DNA of 64,000 nt from Plasmodiophora brassicae. Its lineage: Eukaryota > Endomyxa: Phytomyxea > Phytomyxea > Plasmodiophorida. Position 1 is the stretch's first letter; each line of letters opens with the position of its first letter. A program made the position numbers and the translations under genes. Where the stretch lies: contig CP145409.1 of the NCBI GenBank assembly GCA_036867785.1, positions 558,001 to 622,000 on the forward strand. The letters run 5' to 3'. Of this stretch, positions 32,790-43,173 are shown piece after piece. Under the pieces are notes generated by a model. That model was not told the origin of the DNA and ran no database searches. It saw nothing but the letters and a program-made list of their open reading frames with translations.

Positions 32790-34865
32790 CTATGTAGACC
32801 GCTCGGGGGCGACCTGCTGGTAGAAGAGCATATAGGCTGGGGAAGAGAGGACCTCGCGTTCTGATCGTCGCGTAACGACCGCGTCATCGCACTTGAACCT
32901 GCACGGGCGTACGTCAGTTCGGAATGCCAGGAAGGGCCACGACAAGACGGGGAGGGGCGCATCGAACCATGAGTGCTCACGACGCACATAGGAAATGTAA
33001 TGCCCAGAATCCACGGATCCCTTGTGCTCGACGACGGCGAACAGCTTATATACATGGGCGCCAAGCTGTGGCTTCCCGCCATCCGCTGTCGCTTCTTGCG
33101 ACACGAACTGGCCCAGGTCGAGGTGATCGGCGGGGAACGCGATGAAGTTATCCAGCTTCGTGGACGCTGACGGCGTCTGCGCCCGGCCGAGGTGTTTGAA
33201 TCTCTGGCGACCACATCAGAATAAAGCAGTGGCCGGAACAGAAAAGCATATGCGACCTTCAGGTGCACTGTGAGGACAGCCGGGAGCGACTGAATCGACA
33301 GCTGCTTCGTACACGGTTGGTGGGTTTCGCATTTCCGACAGAAGAACTTGTCCGACAGCCGTTCCGGCTTCGTGAAACTGGATGGCATCCTTTAGACCAG
33401 CCGCGATCGACCGAACCACGACCCCATCCACCTCTCCAAGCAGTCGAATAGTGTCTGAGGCTGTACGCTTGAATGGTTGTGGATTGCGGCGAGGTCAACA
33501 GCAATTTCGAGTAGAGGGTCGAACGCGAAGTACGTCGACCCGCATCCCAGACAGGTGACGACCGAACGGAACTGACCGCCGAACGTCTGTGCGCATGGTC
33601 AGATGGGTTTGACAGAAGCGGGGAGAAAGGTGCCCAACCCTGTGGACGATACACTTGCAATCGACGGGCGTCCCGCCGCATCGGAGGTGTAGGCCGTCGA
33701 GCAATGAGATGAGGAACTCATGCGCGTCTTGCTGATCGTAACCGGCAAGGTGTGACGCGTGCGACCACATGGCGTGCAGGAACTGATGCGGCGCGAATGG
33801 TTCCGTCGACCCGCTGAACGCGCTCTCGATGATGAGGTCCATGTCGCATGCCAGGCACAGGCTGTCTCCTTTCGCTGGGCACTGTTAACAGGACACACTT
33901 TAGCATCCCGCCACAGATATATGGCGTTATACGCGCCGACCAGTTGCCTGTTATGGCGATCCTCAAGAAAGTAGTCACGAATCGGCGGGTTGTGCACCAA
34001 CGTTTGAAGGACGACGTTCATGAAGCACCTGATCGCGGTTGGATAACGATTTCGGGAGCGATAACGTTGTTCTGGGACGTACGTGTTCCCCAGGTTGAGC
34101 ATCCCACGCAGACCCACCAAGCCAGTAGGGTTCCTCCTGGGCGTACAGTGCCACAGAGCTTCCTTGTGATGGGTCGAGTGGCCCTCGCCCTGTTGCGGTA
34201 GGCTGATGATCAGGTTCTGCGATGCTGCTGCTCTGGCTGACCTGCGCATCCCATATCAGGACGCCATCCTATGCTACCGTCCAGCAATCGGATTCGTGAA
34301 CTGACTCGATTCGGGGGTATGGCTGCTCGAAAACCTTCTCCACCCTATCGTCGTAGACATAGTCCTTGCAGTGAAAGCAGTACAGTTCCAGCCTCGTCAG
34401 GTCAATGGCTACGTACAGCCACACGGTTAGTACTGCATTCAGTTCTGGAGCCCTGCAGCATACCCAGTCTGTGGCCTCTGGCTTCGGAATGCTGCTGGAT
34501 GTGTCGTCCATGCCAACACCCAAAATAGACCTGCCCGGGTACCGGCGATGTCAGCGAGGACGATCCAGCGACGAACACGAGCGGCATCTTACGCAGTCCA
34601 GACAGGCATGATATCGCACTCCAAACGAATTACAGGCCATGCACCGAGGTGCCCTTACCTACGAAGTTGCAGGATGATGAGAACGTGGCAACTCCACGAT
34701 ACGCAGGAACTGACGCCACAGGCATACTTTCGATGCTGGGTTAGTGTACGATAAGACTAGGTTCATGATCACAATCAGCGTCTGTTCGCCATTCCTCTCC
34801 AAAAACGCGTCCACGTGTGGGCAACGATTTTGTGAACCCGCACCCGAGCCGACATTGATTGGCAT
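32790..34865 (-). CDS. USP22: SAGA-type ubiquitin protease (Ubp8/USP22)
   Basis: About twelve exons. The N-terminal zinc-finger UBP domain appears after splicing: RCMACNSFG, HACLDC, FGCWHGRHIQQH, and then LELYCFHCKDYVYDD. The USP catalytic domain follows: GLRGMLNLGNT joined to CFMNVVLQTL (catalytic Cys), YDQQDAHEFL, a zinc ribbon CLGCG and CRKCE, and the His box GSVDSGHYISYVR. The C-terminus is AYMLFYQQ. The ZnF-UBP plus short USP layout matches Ubp8/USP22, the SAGA deubiquitinase that removes ubiquitin from H2B. The catalytic Cys sits at an exon junction near 34060. One intron downstream of the zinc finger is not resolved. Confidence 0.9.
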
Positions 34866-35394
34866 CTGACGTGTAGCCTGGCGCGATGTGCGGAATGTGA
34901 TCTCGCCCTGGGGCCGTGAAGGTGGAAGACACGGGCGATTAGAAGAGGTCGGGTTCCAGGAGACGCGCGACCCAGGGCCAGCCGCAGAGGCTCGATCGAC
35001 TCCGGTCCGGAGCCGCGCGCCGCAAAAAAACAGCGCCTTGGCCACACCTCCACGACGCCTACTGGGTCTACGTAGGTACACCAAGACCCCTGCGAGCCCC
35101 CGCGCCTGTTACCTACATAGCGTTACCGGCCCTACTACCGTTTACTGACCGGTTGTTTCTCCCTGCGGGTTGCCTCGATAGACAAGTGGGTTCGCGTCCT
35201 CGACCTGAAAACTTGCGCTCACGTGGTCGGCGATGAACAGACCGTTTACCGCACGAGATATGCCTTGAGGTCTGCTTTGCGCTTTGTGCTATAACTGACA
35301 CCCCAATGTTAGCAATGCGTGCGAACTGGCAGTATGCATGTAAATCTGCGCGTTCGAGGGTTCCGGCAGCCCGCCGTACGCCAATCGTGTCTGC
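34866..35394. other. divergent intergenic region
   Basis: About 530 bp between the deubiquitinase and RAP protein 1; must hold both promoters. No element recognised. Confidence 0.4.
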
Positions 35395-37617
35395 ATGTGG
35401 CGGCGGCGTCCACTGCTGAGTGAATCGCATTTTGTGCTTGCCGTCGTCAGGTGCAGCTTCGCGACGCTCATCAATGAAACGACGAACGTCGGGGCAGTGC
35501 TGCGGCGCTGGCAGGCGTCGCAGCCGAAGCGGTTAGCGATGGACCTGGCGACGCTGATGACGCACTGTCTCAGTAAGCAGACGAAGCGAGCGTCGCATGC
35601 GTCCGACCTGCATGCGGCCCTGTGGCGACTCAGCTGTATCGATGCGAATGAGATCCCGGTTCGCGCGTCCGCCACGATGCTGTCGTGTATTGCCAAATAC
35701 GATCGACGATATCGTTGCGAATTCGACCGCATTGTTCCGTTGCTGCTCGATTCCATTCGCGTCGGTGTTGACAAACCCGATTCTGGTTGTCGGCACTTGG
35801 CGAACAGCGCCCACTCCATCGTCGTATTGAACTGCGAAGGCGGCCGGCCAGTGCTGGATTTGATTGCGAACGCCGCCGAGCGTCGTATCGTTGAGTTCGA
35901 TGTGACGTCTCTTTCCACAATTGCCTGGGCGTACGTTACATCTGCGATTCCGTCCTCCGAACGTCTGCTACGTGCGATCGCCCGCGCCGCCGTACCGAAG
36001 TTGGCCGAATCGAACAGCCGTTCGCTGTCCACCTTAGCTTGGGCTTTTGCCAAGTCGGGGCTACGAGCCGATACCATGTTTCAAGCCATTGCCGAAGCGT
36101 CAGTGCCGAAACTGGACCAATTCAGCTGCCAATCGCTTTCCACCATGGTGTGGTCGTTTGCAACGCTGAACGTTCCCGCACCAAGGCTGTTCCAGGGTGT
36201 GGCTAATCTTGCTGCTCGCAAGCTGGACGATTTTTCATCCCTGCAGCTGTCGAATCTATTGTGGGCGTTCGTTCGCGCCAACGAACAAGACGAAATACTG
36301 CTCCACTCCATTTCTGTCGCTGTCACTGCCCGAATCCATGAATTCACGTACGTCAATCGTGTATAGATGGAAGGATTCGTTTGACATATCTGTTGGTGCA
36401 GGCCGCAGGGCCTGTACAGTGTTGCATGGGCATTTGCGCGGTATCCAAAGGAAACCTCTCCAGATGTCTTCATTGCCATTGCTGAGGCTGCTGAATCGAT
36501 GCTAGGTGACTTCGATAACCAACAGCTGTCCAATTTATTATGGGCGATAGCTTCTTCGGGCGTACGCGCCGACAACTTGTTCAAAAGGGCTCTGCCCCAT
36601 GTTTCTGCAAAACTGTCCCAGCTCAACTCCCGAGATGTATCCCAAGTGCTCTGGGCGTATGCCACAGTTGACCATCCAAAGCTAGCGCCACTCATCTATT
36701 CCGCGACACCACAGTTGATGCAACGTATCCCTGGTTTCAACATGATCGAAATTGCCATGGTTGCCAGGGCGCTGGGCATTGCTCACATCCGATCAGACGG
36801 GTTGTTCGCTGCCATTGCTCAAGCGATAACCGGTAAGCTAGACCAGTGCGATTCTGTTGGCTTCTGCCACATTATCCATGCCTTTGCCAAATGCGATCAT
36901 CACGTGGAATCGCTATTCAGTGAAGCCTCTGCGGTTGTGGAACGTCGATGCGATGACCTATCCGGTCTGCAACTCGTTACGCTGATGTATTCGTCTGTGC
37001 TAATCGGCCGTCCGCCTACTGAGCTCATCCATGTCACTCGACGACTTCCGCTGTTGCTTGCTAATAACCGCGATCGAAAGGTGCTTTCCATGCTGCACCT
37101 GTGGCGATTAAGCCTCGGCAAGGACGCTTTCGAGCGGCTGCTTTTGTCGAATCCGGCTCTAGTTGGTGTGTTCGATGTCGCCATGTCGGAATTCCGAACC
37201 CACGGTGGCGACTATCACAAGCAGAGCAAGACAGCCATATCGTGCGACGTCAGGCGTATTCTGAAGCAGACCAAATTCCACAAACACTTTATTCCATCGT
37301 TCCAATGTCGGCAAACAGGCTACTGCCTGAATTTCGCGTTCAACTGTTCGTACGCCTTGATCGGCATTGAAGTGAACGGCCGCCACCACTTCTACCCGGA
37401 CACGGAAACGCTGAAAACCCGGCAGCGTCTAAAGGAGCATATCCTCCGATGTCACCACTGGCATGTCATCAACGTCAACTTCTACGAATGGGACGCCCTT
37501 CCCACCGATGCTGACAAGGCCCAGTTCGTCACGGACAATATCACGCGGGTCCTGCATCGCGTCGGCGGCCAGTCACCCACCACCGACAGGACCCTCGCAG
37601 GGTTATTATCATTATGA
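35395..37617 (+). CDS. octotricopeptide-like repeat protein with RAP domain, copy 1
   Basis: Two exons (35395-36347, 36402-37617) give 722 aa. The first 30 residues, basic and hydrophobic (MWRRRPLL...), suit a mitochondrial presequence. About ten helical repeats follow with the core LSxLxWAFA, e.g. SLSTIAWAYV, SLSTLAWAFA, and QLSNLLWAFV. The C-terminus is a RAP domain: ALIGIEVNGRHHFY, then RQRLKEHILRCHHWHVINV. RAP has an endonuclease-like fold and OPR/HPR-RAP proteins bind organellar RNA; in algae and apicomplexans they stabilise or process rRNA and mRNA. The intron splits a repeat unit and is shared with copy 2. Confidence 0.9.
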
Positions 37618-37748
37618 TCCTATTTACATATCGAAGCGTTACACAGCGTCGGGCCGCCGTCGCCGCCCGCCCAGCAGGGCGTGGCTCGCGCGAAGCCGTA
37701 GCTGCAGTGTTGACGGTGTTTCTGGTTGCCCCCCATCGACGCTGAAAA

Positions 37749-39961
37749 ATGGTCGTTGGGGTCGTCGTCAGGAGGCATGCGTGGAAGCTGCACCCGGGCT
37801 GGGTCATTCGGCTATGTGGTGGCGTGGCGGCGGCGGCGGCGGCGGCGCGCCCGGCCCTGAAGCAGCGCCTCGATGCGGGTACGAACGTCATGTCGGTGCT
37901 GATGCGGCCGGCGGCGGTCGGGCCGCATCAGCTGGCGTTGCTGCTGGTGCATAGCCTCAGCAGGCAGACGGCGCGCCCAGGGCATATTGCGGATCTGAAC
38001 GAGTGGGTGTGGAGGTTGCACGCCGTCGACATCCGCGATATTTCGTTTCGTACGGCGTCGACGATTCTGTCGGGTCTGGCGAAGTACGATCAACGTTATC
38101 TTTCGACGTTCGAGTGCGTTCTTCCCATGTTGACGGAAGCGGTTCGAAATACAGCGTCTAGGCAGGATACCAAATGTAGGAACCTGGCGGCGGCTGCCCA
38201 TGCGCTCGCTCTCCTGAACTGCGATCCCGATCGGTCGGCCCTGAAGGCTCTGTCGAGCGCGTGCCAGCTCCGCATTGACGAATTCGAAACGAAGCACCTG
38301 TCTATTATCGCATGGGCATTTACGAAGCTGGAGTTTCGCGATGAACCCCTGTTCCAGGCAATCGCGCGCGCTTCCATCCCCCAAGTGGACTTGTTCAGCT
38401 GCCAGTCCATCTCCAACGTGGTTTGGGCGTACGCGAAGCTCCATATCGTCTGTCCGGATCTGCTTCAGGCGATCTGCGCATCGGTTCTCCCCAGGGTCAC
38501 AGAGTTGTCGTCCCAGGATCTGGCCAATCTGGCGTGGGGATTCGCTCGCTTGAACGCCCGGTCCGATCGACTGTTCCATGCTATTTCAGTAGCAGCGGTG
38601 TCCAGGATCGATTCGTTTCGGTGAGCAACTGACGGGATGTCTTCGGAGCGGACGATTTCTGACACGCGCGCAACAGGTCGCTGGAGCTTGCCAACATTGC
38701 ATGGGCGTTTGCTCGGTTTCCGGTCCAGAACAACGTTGCGTTGATTCCTGCCATCACCACGGCTGCTCTAGATGAGCTGGATGACTTCACCTGTCAGCAA
38801 CTGGGTCAGCTGGTATGGGCAACAGGGTTCACTCAAATACGAGCTGTACGTTTCTACGAGGTCGTGAAGAGTTTCGCCATGGCCAGATTGGATCAGTTCG
38901 CGGCCACCGACCTGTCCAACTTGCTGTGGGCGTATGGGTCAACGGCACAGATCGACGCCAGTGCCTTGTTTGATGCCGCTGCTCCTATCATCTCCTCTCG
39001 AGCTCACGAGTTTAAACCCACGACGGCGGCGAGCGTCATCTGGTCATATGCGCGTATCGAGCGCCCGTCTATGACCCTGTTCGCCACGTTTGCGGACCTG
39101 TTGTCTGGCAGGTTGCATGAGCTCGACGCCAAGACGCTCGCCAACATTGTATGGGCGTTCTCCAAATGCGGTTGTGGTCCTTCAGGTCTGTACGATGAAG
39201 CCGCCGCTATCATCAAGCAGAATCACTCTGGCAACCAGTTCACGCCCTTGCAACTTGTGACATGCATGTATTCGTTCGCCCTGGCTGACCGCCCGCCCAC
39301 TGAGCTCATCGATGTTGCTCCCCACATCTCGAGAGCATTCTCCAATGTCCATGACCGCCCCCTTCTCTCTATGCTGCACCTGTGGCGTATGTGCCTGCCG
39401 CAATCCGTCATCGAAACCCTTACCGCGTCGAATCCTGCACTGCAAGTCGTCTTCGACCGCGCCGTTGACGTGTTCCGCTCTCATGCTCCAGACCACACCA
39501 CAGCGTTGCATTTCGATGTCAGCCGGATTATCAAGATGTCGAGATTCGCCAGCTTTGCCATCGAATGGGCACACTGTGGTACCAGCGGATACCTCGTCAG
39601 TTTCGCGTTGAACCTCGGCTCTAGCCGACGTGTTGCTATCGAGGTCAACGGCCGTCAACACTACTTCCCTGCTAACGACACCCGTGAACGGACGCCAAAG
39701 CCTTCGTCGCGCTTGAAGAATCGGATCCTCGTCTCGTGCGGCTGGGAGCTCATCGACATCAACTATGACGAATGGGAATCTATGATCGCCGATGACAAGA
39801 AAATCGCTTTCATCAACGACAAGATCAAGAGCGCTCTGGGACGACACGCGCAAGTGAGCGTACAGCCTGCCCTCGAACGTACCGGCGCGGGCACAACCCA
39901 GGACCTCCACAGCGCCACATGTGCAGATCCTCCCGCCGATGTACTGTTCGAACATGAGTAA
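37749..39961 (+). CDS. octotricopeptide-like repeat protein with RAP domain, copy 2
   Basis: Two exons (37749-38620, 38677-39961) give 718 aa. It has the same plan as copy 1: basic N-terminus with an alanine run, repeats such as HLSIIAWAFT, SISNVVWAYA, DLANLAWGFA and TLANIVWAFS, and a C-terminal RAP domain with VAIEVNGRQHYF and KNRILVSCGWELIDI. The copies share about a third of residues by eye, so the duplication is old. Its only intron (56 bp) lies at the equivalent repeat and phase as in copy 1. The start codon is the first ATG; the presequence is less typical than in copy 1. Confidence 0.9.
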
Positions 39962-39980
39962 ACTCATTTATGATTCGACG

Positions 39981-40002
39981 TGTGTGTGTGTGTGTGTGTG
40001 TG
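39981..40002. repeat. (TG)11 microsatellite
   Basis: Eleven perfect TG units between RAP copy 2 and the next gene. Confidence 0.9.
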
Positions 40003-40066
40003 AACCGGGGGCTGGCGGTGATCGTGACGGGCAATGTTCTGCACTGGCCCATATAGACCATAGGGC

Positions 40067-41458
40067 ATGCAGTCAGAGAGTGGGTGCGTCTCCAATGCAA
40101 TGGAGAGCTCGAGGGATACGTCTCTGGTTCAACTACTAACGACGCGTGTGTCGAGCCTCGAGTCGACCATCAAAGACCTCCGCTCGAAGTACAAGCGAAT
40201 GGAGGCGACGCGACCGACCGTCCCGGCGCCCAGCAATGACGAGATCCCGGTCGGCGACATCACCCGACTAAGGAACGATCTGGACGCCGCCGATGTGGAG
40301 ATCATGAGACTCCGCCAGGAGCGACGGGCCACACAGGAAAGGTACATGGCGCTGGAGCAATCGCATGCCGCCCTGCTGGAGCAGGCACGGCTCCTGGCCG
40401 CCCAGGTCGACAAGTTACAAACGGTCGCCGAATCCGACCGCCAGCGAATCCACGACCTGTCCGTGCTCGAAGGAGAATCGCAGGCGGCAATCGCAGCGGC
40501 CCACAGGAACGCTCAGGCCATGGCCGTTGAGCTCGAGAATGCCCAACGAGACGGCAAGCGCTACGCTCGCGAAGCGGAATCCCTGGCCCGGCAGGTCGAC
40601 ATGATGGAGAAACAGATCGGCGAATGCCATGACCAAATCCACCGGCTTCGATCGCAGCTGACGACCGCCGACGATGCCCTGATGGGCACCAGGGCGAGGC
40701 TGCTCGAGGCCCAGGACCACATCGTGCGCGTCAACAGTGAACTCTCACAGACACGGTCGCGGCTCCACGCCGCCATGGTCGAGCAAGGCCGACTCGCGTC
40801 GCAGGCCAACCTGAACCATTACGAGTTCGACCACGAGAAAGGAGCTGATGCAACGCGCATCACCCATCATGATCCTCGAAGTGAACCCGGGCAGGAGTGG
40901 GGCGGCAGCGGCGAGGACCCCCGACATTCGATCGGGCATCAGTCGCCGCCGGTCGGCCACAACCACGGCGGAGCGCTGGAGGAGGAGATCGCTGTCGTGC
41001 AGGCGATGCTGTCGAACTGTACGATGGAGCTGGGCATGCTGGAAAGCGAGCTGATGAAGCTGCCGACAACGTCGGGGAAGACCGTTGAGCAGCGGAAACG
41101 TAAATCCTGGGTCGAAGGGCGCATCCTCGAGCTGACGCGACAGGTACATCGGCTGTCCAATTGTCGGCTACCTGCAACTGACGAAGGATGCATTGGCAGA
41201 TTTCCGATCATCGACGCTTCCTCCGTGCGAACAATGCACTCCCAATGTAATGATATGGAAGCAGCCGCCCAGTTAGTCGGAATCGTCGCTATAGGATATC
41301 TGAACAGAGCGGGTGGCCAGACCGCCGACGCCGCCGACGAACCCGCCGCGAACCATCGACGTCCACTGAGTCGCATCGCCTTGGAAGCACCCGTCGTCGA
41401 GATAGCCCAGGCCTCGCTCAATCATCAACTTCGTTTGCCGGACACGACGGATTCGTAG
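40067..41458 (+). CDS. coiled-coil protein, 3' end uncertain
   Basis: A 463-codon frame. Residues 20-260 are continuous coiled coil (VSSLESTIKDLRSKYKRM, then many Ala/Leu/Glu/Gln heptads). A Gly/His-rich gap follows, then a second coil with LMKLPTTSGKTVEQRKRK and ILELTRQVHRL. The KLP-basic motif before a short coil looks like ones in centrosomal or ciliary proteins, but I cannot name the family. From about residue 375 the sequence loses coil character and overlaps the minus-strand gene at 41273-41719, so the true end may be earlier through splicing. Confidence 0.6.
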   Translation: MQSESGCVSNAMESSRDTSLVQLLTTRVSSLESTIKDLRSKYKRMEATRPTVPAPSNDEIPVGDITRLRNDLDAADVEIMRLRQERRATQERYMALEQSHAALLEQARLLAAQVDKLQTVAESDRQRIHDLSVLEGESQAAIAAAHRNAQAMAVELENAQRDGKRYAREAESLARQVDMMEKQIGECHDQIHRLRSQLTTADDALMGTRARLLEAQDHIVRVNSELSQTRSRLHAAMVEQGRLASQANLNHYEFDHEKGADATRITHHDPRSEPGQEWGGSGEDPRHSIGHQSPPVGHNHGGALEEEIAVVQAMLSNCTMELGMLESELMKLPTTSGKTVEQRKRKSWVEGRILELTRQVHRLSNCRLPATDEGCIGRFPIIDASSVRTMHSQCNDMEAAAQLVGIVAIGYLNRAGGQTADAADEPAANHRRPLSRIALEAPVVEIAQASLNHQLRLPDTTDS

Positions 41459-41719
41459 GATGACGACAGCTATGGCTGCAAGGAGAACGAGGGTGCCTCC
41501 TGCGATGCCGACGATCACGCCGATCGGTGCGTGGCTTCCCGACGATAGAGCACCTCCAGCAGGATCCTCAGCCATTCGTTCGTTGGCGACGGTACTGGTC
41601 GGTTGTGTCCGCTTTCGTCCCAGCAGATATGATAATGATGGGACGGCCGATACACCAATCAGGAGCGATGCGATCGGAATGAGCCGGCGATAACGTGACG
41701 GTGGAGTTCTCACCGGCAT
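41273..41719 (-). CDS. single-span membrane protein, unknown
   Basis: 148 aa, start at 41719. An N-terminal hydrophobic run (LIPIASLLIGVSAVPSLS) after basic residues fits a signal peptide. Then comes a Thr/Ser-rich ectodomain of about 35 residues, a clear transmembrane span (IGVIVGIAGGTLVLLAAIAV) and a stop-transfer RIRRVRQ. The cytosolic tail is about 60 residues and ends in acidic YSDDSD. This is the layout of a small type I surface protein. It overlaps the tail of the plus-strand coiled-coil frame; the membrane pattern makes this strand the better coding choice there. Confidence 0.6.
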   Translation of the reverse strand: MPVRTPPSRYRRLIPIASLLIGVSAVPSLSYLLGRKRTQPTSTVANERMAEDPAGGALSSGSHAPIGVIVGIAGGTLVLLAAIAVVILRIRRVRQTKLMIERGLGYLDDGCFQGDATQWTSMVRGGFVGGVGGLATRSVQISYSDDSD

Positions 41720-41877
41720 TGGTACGAGAGGGACTTCGGCGTTGGAACGATGTAGTGCTCGGGAGCTTAATCGCGGCCCACGTTTGCGAAGTACGACCAG
41801 ATACCCGACACCCAGGGCAAGCGCCTACGCGTGCAACATATTAAGCAACTGGCATATGCATTGGTTCCTTGCGTTAG

Positions 41878-42863
41878 TCATACGGGCACAGTCCATCGAC
41901 GACGGGAGGTGATAGGGTGCGACGTGTTGCGGGTCGACGTGTTGCGGGTCGGCGAGTTGCTGGTCGACGTGTTGCGGGTCGGCGTGTTGCTGGTCGACGT
42001 GTTGCTGGTCGACGTGTTCCTGGTCGTCTCATTCGATTGAAGCGGTTGGGAGCAATTGGCAACAGATGCGGCAAATCGTGCCTGACGTCTCACTGCCCTT
42101 CGAACTTGGCCCGCCTTCCAGTCAGCCACCATTGTGGCATTGATAAACTCTGCAAGCTGAGGGGGGTGACAGGTCAACAGGTTTCATCTCAAATAATCGC
42201 CACGACACATGCACTGACCTCGCGAAGAGCGTCACCAGGACTGACTGACGATCCGGTGCGGTCCTGGAGACGTTTGTAGCTCTCCTTATAGGCGGTCACC
42301 CACAGCTGACGGCTCGTTTGAATGCTTCTGACATCGTCCGGGTTCAGGCTGAAGTACGACGCCAGGCGTTTCTTCATGTACGTCAAACGCCGGCCAGGGC
42401 CTGACCTCAGGCGCTGTCACACGTGTTAGTGGGCGGCGTAGTATCACGATGGCACTGACGGAACGGCTACATATCTGCCAGGAAAGTGGCGCTCAAGTAC
42501 GTCTTGTACAAGGGTGTCGACCTAATCGGCGACCACAATGTTACTGGTAGGTATTAGTCAAACCCGGGATGTAGACCCCACCATGCGAAAGATGCACCAC
42601 CGGCTATCCAACTTGCCGATAAAATCCGGGAAACGACATGCAATCGTCCATAGCATTGTGCGTTCAATGGTGTCCACCAGGCAGGCGACGAATTCGTGCG
42701 GGTGATCCGGCTCGACCACCAGGCCCATCTCGGCCGACTTCTCGATCAGACGCCGCGTCAGCAGCGCAGTCGTGCCCGTCAGGCCGGTTGCGTCGTCGGC
42801 CGCCGCCCACGCCGACCTTGTCGAAACGCCAGCCAGCAGCACCAGCACAATGGCGCTGAGCAT
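41878..42863 (-). CDS. secreted protein with Asn/Thr/Ser repeat tail
   Basis: Four exons (42863-42601, 42521-42471, 42405-42219, 42156-41878) give 259 aa; the sum closes in frame. The N-terminus is a classical signal peptide (MLSAIVLVLLAGVS... ending AWAA). The body of about 170 residues is helical (TYMKKRLASYFSLNPDD, LWVTAYKESYKRL) and has no recognised domain. The tail is a run of pentapeptides such as TRNTS and TSNTP, encoded by a 15-bp minisatellite at 41921-42025. Many are N-X-S/T sequons, and more occur before them (NAT, NCS, NET), so the secreted product is probably heavily N-glycosylated. No membrane anchor follows. It is divergently transcribed from ALG2. Confidence 0.7.
41921..42025. 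repeat. 15-bp minisatellite, seven units, in coding sequence
   Basis: Seven head-to-tail 15-bp units (consensus GACGTGTTGCGGGTC on the plus strand) differ at three or four positions. The 15-bp period keeps frame. On the minus strand it encodes the pentapeptide tail of the secreted protein. Confidence 0.9.
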
Positions 42864-43173
42864 GGGCGATGTCACGACGGCCCCGTCCTCAGCCAGCCAC
42901 GGATGACAGTTCCCCGATTGGCGAATCATTCCGCCGATCGAGCTAATTTGGGAGCGCCGAGCTGTAACAACGCCAACTGGTAACCATTTATAAATGGTCA
43001 AAGTCCCGGGACGAATTGGCGGAACGCACTGCGCAGGAGAGGGCCGCCTGTCGGGTCTACATACGGTAGGTGAATATATGTTTTCGGGAAGAATTGCGAG
43101 CCGGCGGCAACTGACTGGGGGACGCGGCGCCCGATTGCTTTTTGGGGCGGGCCGGCGGGCGGGTTGCAGTCGG
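42864..43173. promoter_or_regulatory. divergent promoter region, secreted protein / ALG2
   Basis: 310 bp between two genes transcribed in opposite directions, so it should contain both promoters. No TATA box or initiator was identified with confidence. Confidence 0.4.

Noticed and set aside
41917-42279. Plus-strand frame with RRVAG-type repeats over the minisatellite
   Set aside because: It is the antisense reading of the 15-bp repeat. The minus strand has a signal peptide and a four-exon gene that closes in frame.
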